A stretch of 64,000 nucleotides of DNA from Heterodera schachtii (lineage: Eukaryota; Nematoda; Chromadorea; Rhabditida; Heteroderidae): assembly GCA_023374025.1 (NCBI GenBank), contig SIJG01000081.1, positions 59,507 through 123,506 on the forward strand, written 5' to 3'. Under the pieces are notes generated by a model. That model did not search any database, had not been told where the DNA came from, and was given only the letters and a program-made list of their open reading frames with translations. This document shows, one piece after another, positions 46,201 through 59,996 of the stretch. The stretch's first letter is position 1. Every line of letters starts with the position of its first letter. The translations under genes were made by a program, and so were the position numbers.

Positions 46201-47620
46201 GTATTATTTTCATTTGAAATTTTCTCTTATTTTAAAAGTCAGATAAATAACATTGACAAAAATTAAACTAAAAAGTTTCTGATCACCAAAATTTATTATT
46301 ACTAGAGCTGGGTTTTTATGTTTTATAAAACAAGAACTTTAAAGTGCTGATTTTGTTATTCAGTTGTTATAATGACTTGTAGTTTTGCAGATAAATACAA
46401 TAATATTAGGGCTATCTGCCTACAAAATTCAGAATTTTTCATTCACGTACAAAAATTTCATGAATTTAATATAAATTTTTAATTATTTGTGACTTATTAT
46501 AAGTGTTTTAAATTTGCTATATTCAATACAAATAATCATGACCGCGTACGTCTCATAGATGCTCGGTCGGTCGTTTAATTTTTGTATTTAAAATGAGCAT
46601 TTAATTCTTTTTTATCTTAATTAAGTTATATTACAATCGCGTCAAGAATATATATTTTTTAATTTTTTTTCTTCTTAATTAAAAATATGAATAGATAAAA
46701 TACATGAAACATTGTGGACGAGAAGAAGCTAAACACTTCGGGAAGCAATTTTTTTGATATTTTTTTAATTGTAGATTAAGCACAATACGGAGGATATTGT
46801 GATTTTAGCTTTAACAATACAATATAAACTCGTTGTAAAATAGGCAGAAAAAAACATTAAATTTCATATTGTATCAACAAAGAAAATATTTTATGTATAT
46901 TTGAAAATAATTCAAATCCATTTCAATACTTTTATTCTTTGTCCAATACACTTGCAGTAATTTTCTTGTGTGTAATCATTAAATTCTTAGCTTTTTACAT
47001 CAAATTATCACTATTTAATTTATTTTTTAAAATTTCATTTGATTAATAATGAATTGAATTTACTACATAATAATTTTGAATTTTTTCTTTTGTACAAATT
47101 ATTCCATTTGCGAAAATTGGGAAAGGATTCGAGTCAGTATTATTCCATTCATTTAACATTTATCAACTAAACTTTCTTCATTTTCATCCAATATTAGAGT
47201 TTTAATTTTCGTTAATTTTTTTTTTAATTCATAGTAAAACACTGCCAAGATCATTACTCAATGATTAAACAATTCTAAATCAAGGAATTAAACTATTAAT
47301 GAATTTTTTAATCGTTTCTCTTTTGTTGGATGTGAGTCAATTGTTCACCTGTGGTGAAAAAACTTTTATAAATATTTTTAAAGAAGATTTTGATAAATTT
47401 CAATCGGTTTAAATTTGAAATTTTAGATTATTATTTTTTGTTAAATATGTCAGAAATTATTTTTTACATTACAACTTAAATATTTCTTCATATCGATCAT
47501 TAATTCTTGAATCCCCTTTAAAATTAAAAAATTTATGACCAGAAAAAATTCAAATTAAAAAACTTTTTTGCTTCCTCATTTAAAAAAATCCCCAAAATAG
47601 GTTTTTTCATATTTTTTTTT

Positions 47621-47705
47621 AGGTTTCTCACAATAATTTTGTTCATAGCCTCAGTATTTTTAATAAATTCGTAAAATGTTTTATAATTAATTGATCTAAT
47701 TTATT
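47621..47705 (+). repeat. Repeat, partner at 55076-55158
   Basis: aggtttct then tttttaataaattcgtaaaa and attaattg-tctaatttatta are shared. The copies part company immediately after at GC-richer bases (gatgcggatgttc versus ttcattttcgaaactacgc). Confidence 0.75.
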
Positions 47706-48006
47706 AGATGCGGATGTTCATTAAATCTGTCATTATTTGTGTTTATTTAACATTTTTACGAAAATGTTAAATTATAATTTTTAAATTCAAATCTCATTTT
47801 TTGTACTTTAGAAAAAATAAACTTTCAAATGATTAGTGCTGGAATTTTATGTAAGAAAATCATGTAAAAAAAATATGTATAAGAAATGCTAAAATATGTA
47901 TGAAATATATAAATAAACCCCTAAATATATACTAAAATATATAAATAAAATTTTTAAAATGGTTAATCTAAGGGATACATTTCCAAAAAAATAAATTATT
48001 TTTTCA

Positions 48007-48440
48007 CTCAACTGTTTTGCATCTTATAAATTTTGTAAATATTCACAATTAAATTTTTTAATAGGATTAATTTTTTTTATTTTTCATTAAAATATTTTAT
48101 GTATACAATAACAATTATTAATATGACCATCTCCATTATATTTTGAATTAATTTTTCCATAACGAATGTTGCAAATAAATCAAAAATGATTTTAAAAAAT
48201 AATAATTTAAAGTTTTAATAAATTTTTTAAAAATCCACAAATTTCAAACATGAAACTTTTTTTAATTATTTTCTTCACTTTTTTCATTGCTTTTTATGTT
48301 CTTCTTAATTTAGATTTTATATTTTATTCTTGCTATATAAAATGAAAGTATTATTCCACTTTTTTTAAAAGTTTAATATGCATTTTACTATAATATATTT
48401 TTTAATTCTTTAAATTTATTGTTACATTTTTTTAATAATA
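48007..48440 (+). repeat. Segmental repeat copy 2, partner at 3706-4030
   Basis: The long conserved tract 48195-48440 corresponds to 3780-4020. The extra segment near 48060-48190 is specific to this copy. Confidence 0.8.
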
Positions 48441-48874
48441 ACTTTTTTTTATTATAGTGAATTTATTTTATTTTTGCGTTTTTCATTTTTATTTTTCTAT
48501 CTTTTTATAAGGTAGATTATTTTAGTTTTAAATTTCATTTAATTAGTTCTCAATCAGTTATTTTTTATTTGTTATTGTTCGGTTTGTTAATTGTTTTTTT
48601 CATTATAAATAATTGATGGTCATTTAAAAAAAGTTATTATTATAAATTTAAATCATTTAACAAAATTTTAATTTTCTGTTATCTTTAACATAATTTTTTT
48701 AAGAAAATTGATAATATAAATAAACTTAAATATCTTTCCAAATTTTGATTATTTAATTCAATATAGATTATATATTTTTTTATATTTATGCTAAAATTAT
48801 ATTTAACTGTCCAATCAAAAATTTTGAAATATTATGTCGCTGTCATTTCTTGAATAAAAATTTATTTAAATATA

Positions 48875-50016
48875 CAGTCATGGTCATATGTTTATGGTAG
48901 GGTGCTCCCAATTGCTATTTGCTTTTATAAAACTTTTCAATGAAATCTTTTACGCATAATGTTTTGATGTTTTTTGTAGCATTTTCTATGGGCTTTCCAA
49001 AGGCACCATTATCATCTCTAGGGAATATTTAGTGACGGAGCAACTTTCGCCTGAGTGTACCACACCCTATTTTTGGGTGGTCATAAGTTTATGGTAGATT
49101 TGAAAATGGCAAAATGAATTAATATTTTATGGGCCAAAAATTCTGAAATAATTCATGCTAACATAACTTTTTGTGCTGGTCAAAAAAGTCTTTTACGCCA
49201 ACTTGATCATATCACTCCTTCATGGTGATCTGAAAAGCCAAAAATGGCTTGAAATCGGGAAAATTTTCGAAAAAAATCCCTAGGGGGTTGAGAAAATTTT
49301 TCTGGGAATTTTGATTAGGCCCATTGGAAAGAGCACAAAATTTACTACCAAATTGCCTTTTGAAAATTGAGTCTACGACTTACACACGCTGAGGTATGGG
49401 CACTTCAATTTTGATGCTGATCATCTCTACTGTAAAATGCACTATTTTCTTAATAATTACAGTATTTTTTATAGACCCCGAAATAAAAGTGCCCATACCT
49501 CAGCGGGTATAAGTCACAGAAACTTAGGGTCTTTTACATATTGTAGAGAATTTTGTGCTCTTTCTAATGGGCCTAATCAAAATTTCCAGAAAAATTTTCC
49601 CAACCCCCTAGGGATTTTTTTCGAAAATTTTCCCGATTTCAAGCCATTTTTGGCTTTTCAGATCACCATGAAGAAGTGATCTGATCAAGTTGGCGTAAAA
49701 GACTTTTTTGACCAGCACAAAAAGTTATGTTAGCATGAATTATTTCAGAATTTTTGGCCCATAAAATATTAATTCATTTTGCCATTTTCAAATCTACCAT
49801 AAACTTATGACCACCCAAAAATAGGGTGTGGTACACTCAGGCAAAAGTTGCTCCGTCACTAAATATTCCCTAAAGATGATAATGGTGCCTTTGGAAAGCC
49901 CATAGAAAATGCTACAAAAAACATCAAAACATTATGCGTAAAAGATTTCATTGAAAAGTTTTATAAAAGCAAATAGCAATTGGGAGCACCCTACCATAAA
50001 CATATGACCATGACTG
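48875..50016. mobile_element. 1.14-kb hairpin element with Tc1/mariner-type ends (element K)
   Basis: A nearly perfect palindrome: arms of about 530 bp (48875-49405 and about 49488-50016) around a loop near 49406-49487. The ends are cagtcatggtcatatgttta/its complement, flanked by ta on both sides (48873-48874 and 50017-50018). TA target sites and CAGT ends followed by a tggtca-type motif are typical of the Tc1/mariner superfamily. No transposase is encoded. The frame at 49437-49679 is incidental. The high arm identity implies recent arm homogenisation or a young insertion. Confidence 0.92.
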
Positions 50017-50018
50017 TA

Positions 50019-51630
50019 CATATAATAATATTTAAATAAATTTTAGCTGATATTTTGATGGTTATTTTTGATTCTTTTAATTAGATTTTCATAAATAAAT
50101 AAATTAAGTCATTTTTTATATTCATTATGCTATTAATAAAAAAAACCATCAAATGGCAATACTTTTTGATATAACTTTGCTCCAAAGCAATCATATTTTA
50201 AAGCCCTAAGTGTTTTCTATTAGACTACATATCATTCGAATCAAACAAAAACAACACAAAAATAAAATTTAAAAAAAGTAAAATTAAACAAATAAATGCT
50301 CGTTAATTATGACAAATTTTATAGAAATATTTTTGATTTTTTAATGAGTATATTTTGTTATTTTTTTATGCTTTTATAAATTGATAATTTTTATTTTACT
50401 CCATCATGATTATTTATAAATTTAAAAATATATTTTTATATTAACAGTAATAATTTCGTATTTTTTTTTTACATTTTTCTTTTTTAGATGAAAAAAAATG
50501 TAATTGATAGGTTGAATTTATAACATACAATAATTATTTATGTTTTTTTCTTTCAATTTTTTAAAAATAGGTTTTTGTTATTATTTAACTTTTCAAAACT
50601 TGAATTTTATCTTTATGATAATTTATTATTTTATTTCCATTAAAGATGTTTTTATCTTAAATTTAAACTAATAGAAATTTTTCTTTTTAAATCTCAGCTG
50701 ATCATTTCGGCGTTTTGTCAATGATCAATTAAATTTTTTTTATATTACGAATAAAGGATAATAGAGAAATTGTTAATGTAAATTCACTTTATCCCTAATT
50801 CGGAAATGGCAAAAATGAAAAAATTATTCAATAAAATTTATCTATAATTCTATTTGAATTATTTTTATTTAGTTTATTTCGTATAATTTCCTTTAAAAAT
50901 AAATTATTTTTAATAGTTAAACTAATTAAATTAAATATTCATTTTCATGCTTTTGAAGTTGTTGTAGATATTTTACTACTATTATTTTTAATGCATTTTT
51001 TTTCATAAATTATAATTTATATATTTTGATTTTTTGTTTGTTTCTTTTCCATTATTTTTTCATTTTTTTCTTGTCGTGATTTTCTACTTCGTTATCGCGG
51101 GTGTCTGTCTGACCATTTCGCGCATATTTAAATTTAGTAAAGTTAAAAGTAATATAATATAAAATTTAGTTTTTAATATTTATGAAAAGTTTTTATCACT
51201 GTTGAGATATAAGAATTTCTATGATTTGCAAAATTGTATTAGCTAAAAATCCACTTTGGAGGCATTTTAAATTAAAAAAAAAAATTGTTTTCTGAGTTTT
51301 GAGATAATATATTTATTAATTTTTAAATTTATTTTATCTTTTTTGAAGTGCATTAATTATGTAATATGAAAAATTAAAGATTCATTGACCGATAAATTAT
51401 TTGATTTTTATCGATGGGCTTTTATTATGTTTATTCAAATCTCTAATTTTTCTGTTTTAATAAATAATAATTTTTTCTGACACTTTTAAATATTTAATAA
51501 TTCTTATATCATCTCATCTTTCTTTCTGAATGGATAATTTTATATTTTTACATTTTATTATTTTCGATGCATTAGGACGTTCACGATATTTTTATAATTT
51601 TATAATATCCATAAAAGTCATAAATTAATC
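50019..51630. other. AT-rich DNA with one transposon remnant, no gene
   Basis: 50146-50235 is an end of the element F family (aaaaccatcaaatgg, then ccctaagtgttttctattag). An island at 51072-51125 (cttgtcgtgattttctactt, then gttatcgcgggtgtctgtct) may belong to family gamma. Nothing else was recognised. Confidence 0.55.
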
Positions 51631-51880
51631 TTCTGCAAAAAATTTGGAAAATTTCGATTTTGGCTTCGAAAATTTCGGATTTTTTGTGCTTCGAACTTCG
51701 CCTTCGAATAAAAATTGTGATTTGCCTTTAAAAAAGTCGATTAAAACTAATTTGGCCAAAAACGAATTGGCAAGGTGTTCAAAAAACATTGCTAAATAAA
51801 ATGAATTAAAATATTTTCGAAGTTTTTTTGTGAATTTCTCAAAAATCGGACCATGACATTTCTAATCTTTTGGTTTTTAA
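51631..51880. mobile_element. Probable fragment of a repeat-armed element (cttcgaa type)
   Basis: Has degenerate ttcgaaaatttcggatttt and gcttcgaacttcgccttcga repeats and ends in aaaatcggaccatgacattt cta-like DNA near 51873. The near-identical atcttctg and atcttttg flanks (51631 and 51873) could be an eroded 8-bp duplication, but the termini do not match each other. Confidence 0.35.
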
Positions 51881-53989
51881 TCAGTAGATTAAATCTATTT
51901 TAATATTTAATTTAATTAATTAAGCTTTAGAATTTTTTATATTTAGCTGACTTAAAATAATTATAGAAGATAACAGCAAATATTTTTTTTTTATTTAATA
52001 TTATTTTATGTTCTCTTTGGGTATTTTATATAAAAATATTTTTCGAAACGTCTCTTTTTTGCATTTATATAATTTATTTATTTTTTCTATTGCAATCTTC
52101 CTCACATTGACGTCGGTCAGTTGGCTTTAAAATTTCTTATATATTCAATATCTTTTTCTTTGCTATTAATTAGGCAGTTTTTCGGTATTAGGTTATTTAG
52201 GTTAATGCAAATTTTTTGGTATTATTTGGAATAATAACTTTTTCGCGAAAAATAATAAAAAAATAGATGACATAATATATAACAATCATTCAAATATATT
52301 TAACTTGATTAAATATTTCATTTTCATTTAATGGCATTCTCATTTAGAAGATTTATTGTATATTGATTTAATTTTTGTGACTTTTGCTTTCTGGATCGCA
52401 ATAATTTTTAAGAGTATCCAGAATATTTGTCATATCAGCATGAAAATGATAATTTAACTTTTAAGCAATTTTTCAATTTGTCTTTAATCATTCGAAAAGC
52501 AACGAAAAATATAAAAAAAACAATTAAACAAAATGATTGATTATAAAAAAATTTCCGCTTTTGCTGTATTTCGGGGTCTCATGTTCACTATCAAGGGGTG
52601 GTCTGGTTTGGCGTAATTATTATTCTTAGTAATTATTTCCTGCTTTATATTATTATAATAACCATATAAATAATAAATTCGTTTATTCGAATAATTTTCT
52701 GAATATGATTCTTCTTTTTTTAATTATGAGAATAAATTTCAATTATTTTGATGATCACATAGTCTGCTTCTGTTTCTTATTTGGTCTTGCTTAATTTTTT
52801 AATTTATTTTATTTGTCTATTTTTCACTTCCTTGGCCCACACTTCAAGTTTAATTTATGTCGTTAAATTTTTTTGTTTATGTAAAAATGGGTTTTTAAAT
52901 GCATTTTTGATGCTTACTAATATTTTCCATTTCATATAATTTTTAAAATTTATTATTCAGAATTATTTGTTCTTTATAATATTAAATTAAGCTTATTCTA
53001 ACAAGCGATGTTAATTTAAATTTTCAGAATAAGTGAAAAATTATTTTTGTAAATTTATTAAATTTCTTTTTTTCTTTATTTAATTAAATAATTAATAAAT
53101 ATTCCTTCACGAATTATATTTTTTCATATTGAATCAACGAAGAAGATGTTTCTGAGTAGCCTTTAATAATTATGCATATTTATTTTTCTTTTATAATTTT
53201 ATATTTCTTTTAAATTTGCAAAATTATTTAATTATTTGAAAAACAGGAGTTCTGAGTTATTTTATTATTCTTTACAAGATTTATCGGCAAATTTTTACTC
53301 TCGAGTAATTACTAATTTTAACTTTTTCTTTTTTAATATATTTTTCTATTTGGGATTTAATTATAAATTTTTATTTTATTTAATCTCTTGATTAGAGCAT
53401 TCGTTGCTTCATACTTGTAATTTTCGTCCTTTGAATTTGTTTTTGCATTATTATTTTAACTGTTATAATTTTACTAATTTAAATTTTCTGGAATATTTAT
53501 TTATTTTCTTAGTTGATTTATCTAATTATAAATTTTGCATCATAAAAGTGAAACAAAGTTTTTCCAATTTAAAAAATCGTTTTACTTATTATAATCAGGT
53601 GATAAGTTAATCGAGATTAAGTATTTTATATTTTAACATTCCATCAATTTTTTAGAATTTTAAAATAATAGAAACTTTTATTGTTAAATTTTTAAGTAAA
53701 AAAGTTTGTTTAAAATTCAGATCTCGGTTTTAAGCAGTATTATCTGATATTTTTTTATTTTGTAAATTAAATATATATAAATTTTTATTTATTTAAATAA
53801 AATTTATCATGCTTCGGCGGGATTTTCATCTCCACCATCATCACACTTTATAAACATGGTAAAATTATTTAGTATTAATTTGTATATATATTTTTTTGTT
53901 TGTTATTTGCACATTCATTATATTTTTTCAATTAGATTTTGTCAAAAATTTATTGCTAAATCCTTATTATAATTTTTTATTATAAATCA

Positions 53990-54030
53990 CTCAATATTGA
54001 AACGTGTCCCCACCTGAACTTGTTTTTTAT
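53990..54030 (+). repeat. Island family delta, copy
   Basis: Reads caatattgaaacgtgtcccc then acctgaacttgtttttta, parallel to the 40.47, 61.08 and 63.28 kb copies. Confidence 0.55.
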
Positions 54031-55219
54031 GAATGCTTTTTTTTGGCTTAATAATCTTCAATTAATAAAAAGAAATTTATATTTTATATTTTGTGAATTT
54101 AAAAAATATATCATATAATATTAGTCCATTATTACAAAAGAAAATATCATACAATTCTTTTTGCATTAATTTTAACATTATTATAATTAATAGAAGATTT
54201 AAATTTTTATTTTTATATTTTTTAATTAATAAATAATACTTATTATATTCATAAATGCTTAATTTTATTCATTTATTTTTTATTCATTAGGACAAAAAAT
54301 AATAGGAAAATCTTCTCATTTTTTAATTTTATTTTAAATTTTTTTATATATAAATTTTTGCTTTTACATAAAAACACATATTTAATTGAATTTTATAGTA
54401 AATATTATTTGCATTTTTGATTTTTCATTCATACACTAATTTTAATAATAACTAGTTTTTCATTTTTACTATAAATACAATTATCAGTTTCTAATAAGGT
54501 TATTTTACAAATTATTTTTTATTGTCTTGTATTTTTTCATTTATTCTGAAATGATAAATTAATACAAACATTTAACTAATTTTTATATTCATTTTAATGT
54601 AAAAACAAAATAATTTTATCATTTTAAATAATCTCTTGATCAGGGTATTATTCTTTTAGATGATAATCTGCACATAGAAAATTATTTTTTCGGTTACATC
54701 TTAATGTCGTTTTTAAATCATTATTTATAAAATTTATTTATATAAATAACATACTTGGTAATTCTTAATTTTAAGTATATTAGTTACCTACATTAAGAAA
54801 TGAATAATGTTAAGAAAATAAATTATTTTTAGGCTACCTTTTCAGAAAATGTTTTTATATTTTTCATAAGAAATTTTTATAGTTCTTGTATTTATAAGTT
54901 ATTATACATTAAATAAGCAGTAATATGCGCTTTTTTGTTTTTTGGTTAAATTTTGTTATGTTAATTTTCTTACTTTGCATATTTATTATTATTAAACAAA
55001 AATTATTTTCTTATTTATGTGTTTAAAATTCATTTATTATTCATTAATTAATTATTATTTTTATATTTTATTTTAGGTTTCTTTTTTTATTTTGTTTATG
55101 CCTCAATGTTTTTAATAAATTCGTAAAATATTTTATAATTAATTGCTCTAATTTATTATTCATTTTCGAAACTACGCAGATTTAGTAAACAGTTGTAATA
55201 AAGAGTTTTTTGGAACAAG

Positions 55220-55275
55220 GAGACGGAGTAAACCTGTGGTGAGTAAATGCCTTTCTCTGCAAAATCCGCTTGACA
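55220..55275 (+). repeat. Island family epsilon with donor-like gtgagt
   Basis: aaacctgtg is followed by gtgagtaaat, a consensus-quality 5' splice site, then gcctttctctgcaaaatccg. Copies lie at 6205-6262 and (second half) 1404-1425. Confidence 0.5.
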
Positions 55276-58094
55276 CTTAATGCCATCGGCATTTTCCTAT
55301 TTCAATGACGTCTTTAGAATCAAAAGATAAAATTTATTGTAATTTCATTTAAAAATTATTAAGATAAAATTTGTTTATTATTTTATAAACTTTTGTTTTT
55401 AGCTGTATTTTTAATTCAGTTTTTTTGAACTATTTAATTGCTTTTTTAATATTATAAAATATTAATTACAATATCCATTTCTCGTTAATGGGTTTAAATT
55501 GTTTTAATAATTTATTCATATATTTTTTAATTCTCATGTGCGGCTATACTCGAATCTGAAGATGATTTTTTTTCCAAAATTATTCTATTATTATATTACA
55601 AAATTACTATTTGTTCACTTTAATTCATTTACTTCCTTTTTTAATTTTCACATTCTTGTTTTAAAATCATGAACATTAATGTAAAGAACTATTTAAATAT
55701 AAAGTTAATTTAAGACCCTAAATTTTAAATTTATTCAAAATTTATAATTTAACTATATGAAAAACTACTTCATTTGTGAGATAAAGTTTTGATAAAAAAC
55801 AGCTCTTTGTCATAAAAGTAAAGAAAAAGGTTTTTTTTTTTTTGCCTTTTCAATTCATTTTATTATCTTTAATTTTACTAATTTGTGTTATTTAATCTTT
55901 TTTATTTTTTAATTCATTGTATAATTTGTAAATTTTATAATAAATTTTTTAGGTGTTAATAAAAATCAAAAGTTTTTCCAACTTTGAAAAATCATTGTGT
56001 TCTTTTATTTGTGTCTATTAGAACCTAAAAATATTAATTTATTTTAGATTTTCACTATTATTTTCGCTATTCTAATTTTTATTAAATTTTTAATTAAATT
56101 GCTTTTGTTTCATTAATTATGATGGATTGTAGATTTTAAACTATTAAATATTCTTCTTCCATAATTTTTTTTGGTTAATATAATTTTGTGAAATTTATTT
56201 AATTTACAAATATATTATTTATTTTACGTTTGTGTCTCTCTTATCATGGGCCAGTAATTTATAATTTATTAAATCGCATTTATTAAAAAATATTTTCAAA
56301 TAGTTTAAATAAATTATTTATATTTATTACGTTATTTACTGGCACAGGTAAATTAAATTGGAATATTTAAAGTGTTTCTAAAGTTTTTTTAGTTAATATA
56401 ATTTTATAAAATTTTTTTTATTATAAATCATGATATACTGCTGCCTATGAATCTTTTTTACTTTTCTGTTTGGTAAATTTTTATTGACGATTTTTGTTTA
56501 TTTTTTTAATTAAATTTCAAAATTTGAAAATAAATCAAAAAATTAAAATTAAAGAATAATTTTATATTTATTTTAATATTTATATGATTTGTTTATTCGC
56601 AAAACGCAAAAAAAAGGAAAAAATAATTTAGTTGAATTATTCACTTTTATTTTACTATGATAAAATTTTTTCTGATTTTATTTGCACGTATTTATAAAAA
56701 TTAATTATTAAAATGCTCAATTTTCGAAATTAAATACTTTTTATTTCAATACAACAAGAATTTATTATGATAAAATAATTATTATTTAGCAATTTTTAAT
56801 TATTTTTATATTCTTAATAAGTGTTATTTTTTAAATTTCTCACGGATCCAAAAGATAATAATATATATGCGGTCAGAAATGGATTTCCGCTAAATTTAGG
56901 GGTTAATTTTTGTGTATTTTTACAATTAATATTATAATATAATTTATTATCACTTACTGCTTTTTTATTAATTTACTATAGTAATATAAATTACACAATA
57001 TTCCATTTCATTAATGTTGAAAAATGTAAATTTCATTTATCAGAAATATTTTTTTGTCTAATAAATTTGCATTATTTCTATAAATCTTGTTTTCGAAACG
57101 AATTTGTTGTCCAGTCCGAAATTAAATTTTGTATGTTTAAAGAAATAATATATTCAATTTCGATTATTTTTTGTATATATTTAAATGAATAAATTTTTAT
57201 ATAAAAGAAAAAAAATCTTTTTGTTTTTATAATAGTTTTCTGGGTTTTCGTTGTGTAAATTTTGATCGATTTGTTTAGCATTATTTAATTAATTTTTAAA
57301 CAAATAATTAGCTTTTATTAAAATCTTCGTTTTTAGCAAATCATTTTCAAATTTTTAAAATCACTGCTGTATATTTATTTTACATATTTTAACTGGAATT
57401 TATATAATTAAAAATAAATATTTTGTGAATTTAATCTTTTATGCATAATTATGTAATAATTAAGGTTTAATGAATTAATTGCTATTTTATTGTTAATCAA
57501 GATATTTTCTGCATCAATACACAAATTTCTTTTATGAGCCATTTTATTTTTCGCCTTTTGAGCCAAAATCTCAGAAAAATAATTCATATTTATTATCTTT
57601 TTAATATTTATGTTTTTCCTAATTGTTCCGAAAAGCCTTTAATTTTAATAACTTTTAAAATTTAATCTATTTATATATTAATGAGAATTAATTATTTAAT
57701 TAGTTGAACGAATAATTTAATTATGCATAATAATCTGTTTTTTTTATTAATTTATTATTATTTCTGTATTTTTCACTCTCGTGGCATCATTTTTACAAAT
57801 TAAGTTTATTTATTTATTTCTTCTATAATGCCATTCTGTATCAATTTTACTATTTCTCAATGAAAATTATTAAGCAATAGGTGAAATGAACTTGGTTGAT
57901 TCACCTCGAAATTTTATATTGTATTTTTAAAACAAAAAATTTATATATATGAATTCAATTTAAAATTTAAAAAATTGAAAATTGAAAATATATTAAAATA
58001 TGACAATTAATCAGTGAATTTTATAAAACAAAAATATTAAAAACTAATAGAAAATATTTGTTTATAAAAATTTCAGAAAATTAAATGAGTAAAA

Positions 58095-58416
58095 GATTAA
58101 TACTCAATCGTTCAAATTGATAAATTTAATTTTAATATTTAAAAAATTGACTAAATTTCATAGAAAAATAGCAATAAATTTTAATTACAAATTTTTCATA
58201 ATAATAGGTTAAAACATTTGTGTATATTTAATTAAGTTTAATTGTTATTAATAATTTTATTTTCCATTTTTGTCTTTTCTATTTTTTTATTATTAAATAT
58301 ATCATTAACCATTTTAAATTTATTAATTAAATCTATTAGCTATTCCTCACTTGAGGATTGTCAGAAAAGTGGTAGTTCCTTTCCTCCCTCACCATCCTTT
58401 TAAGAAAATGTTATAA
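58095..58416 (+). repeat. Repeat family alpha, well-preserved copy
   Basis: 58230-58416 is about 95% similar by eye to 61284-61468, including tctattagctattcctcact, tgaggattgtc and ctcaccatccttttaagaaa. The segment between them, agaaaagtggtagttccttt, is changed in the other copy. The first part aligns to 8478 and 5522. Confidence 0.85.
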
Positions 58417-58429
58417 ATTCGTATTATTA

Positions 58430-59990
58430 TTTAGCACTGTTTGACCTTTTATATTTATAATTTATTTTTTGAAGATATTACTTTTAATATTTTGTGAATT
58501 TTATTTTACAAAAATTATGGAGTTATTTAAATGTTACTTTTTGTGTCAAAATTAAAAGATTTAATTTTAATAAATTTTGCTTCTTTTTCTCAATAATTCA
58601 GCTTTAATCAGATTGATTTTGCTTTTTTGGGCTTCTCTCGCCATAAATAAGCCGAGATAAATATGTAAAAACATAATAATACCATCCTTATTTATCTCTA
58701 AATAACTTCATAGACACACATTAAAATCTATTGTTTATTACAGTACTATTTGAATAAACAATTTAAATTATTTATAATATTTTTTGATTTTTCTAGTTAC
58801 CAATTAATAATGATGTGCTTAATTTATATATTTATATTTAACCAAGATTTTTTTAATCAAAATTAGAAAATTAATGAAAACCCATTGAAAAAAATAATTA
58901 AACCAATAATAATTATTTGAAATAAATAAATATAATAAATATTCTCAAGCAAAGAAAATTAATAAAAAGGCATTTTAAAACAAAAATTATTAATAGTAAA
59001 ATGATATTGAAAACCAAAAAATATATTAAAATAAATGTTTTGATAAGATTACATATTAATGAGTAGAGCTGTGAATTTTATGTTAATAACATTCACGGAA
59101 TTTAAAAATGCTCATTTTCCTATTCGTTCCGTAGTGCCAAATGTTATTTCAAATTGTTATTTATTTACTCTGATCCTTTTATTTTTTAAATAAATCATTG
59201 CTATTGCTTCGGCAAGTCTATCTTAAATTGCTTCTCTAGGATTTATGCATTTACTTACCTTTTTATCTAAATTAATCAATTTAGAATTACTATTGTGTTT
59301 GTTTATTACCCTGCACTTTGAATATTAAATAGATTTTTATTTTACCGTTTTTCAATGCACATTTATTTCAGAAAAAATATAATTAAGAATTTTAAAAAAT
59401 ATTGTAATTAAACATTATCAAATAATATGTGATAATCTCATTTCCAAAATATTTTATAACTAAGTTTTGCTGTTATAATAAAGAATTTAAAGTTTCAACA
59501 TATACATTATATTAAAAATCTCTTTTTTTAAATATTAGGAATAACGGTAATAAAAAATTTTTAAACAAAATGCCAAGACGCGATTTGAATGAATCTTTTC
59601 ATTCATTTAAAGCCACGGAGTTTCAATTTTATCACATAAAAATATGTTAGTTCATATAACTTTTCTTTTACAACTTAAAACGGATAATTATTTAAATTTT
59701 TTGCGGCTTTCTGGGTGATTCCCTAAACTGTTAATCACAAAACCATAAACATTTTTAAAGATCAGAATGCTCTAATTTTAATTGTTTTCACTAATGATCT
59801 TGCAATTTGTTAGCATTTTGTGTTCTTCAAAATTAATTAAATCATTTAAAGTCACTTTCTAAAATTAATATTTTTAAGTTATTTGAATTATTATTATTTA
59901 ATTTGTAAATTTTAGAAAATTATTTTTTTTTATATATTATGGTTTATTTTAATAAATCTTATTATGTGTAGTAATTCTTTCGGCTCAAGT
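58430..59990. other. AT-rich DNA, no gene
   Basis: 58548-58640 is a repeat shared with 35603-35720, with a GC-richer tail (gggcttctctcgccataaat). 58860-59050 is locally A-rich. 59110-59150 and 59575-59625 are weak islands. Nothing else was recognised. Confidence 0.55.
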
Positions 59991-59996
59991 ACAGTT

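Larger units (their letters stand above)
44451..48870. other. AT-rich mosaic, no gene
   Basis: Contains the island at 44556-44600 (acceptor-like cttattttctag then ctagagtcgttcccacgtga), the segment partners 45911-46200 and 48007-48440, 46522-46580 (caaataatcatgaccgcgta), 46705-46740 (a relative of the 2668 and 14992 islands) and 47621-47705 (partner at 55076). The island at 45632-45675 has a gcctag/ctaggc stem 32 bases apart. The open frames at 45085-45267, 45360-45545 and 45971-46171 are hydrophobic and unconvincing. Confidence 0.6.
51881..58080. other. AT-rich mosaic with scattered islands, no gene
   Basis: Islands: 52100-52132, 52566-52615 (tttcggggtctcatgttcac, then aaggggtggtctggtttggc), 53812-53850 (cttcggcgggattttcatct), 53990-54030 (delta), 55076-55158 (partner of 47.6 kb), 55220-55320 (epsilon plus gacacttaatgccatcggca) and 55795-55872 (partner of 33.9 kb). 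The small open frames at 53404-53610 and 57078-57281 have no recognisable product. Confidence 0.6.
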
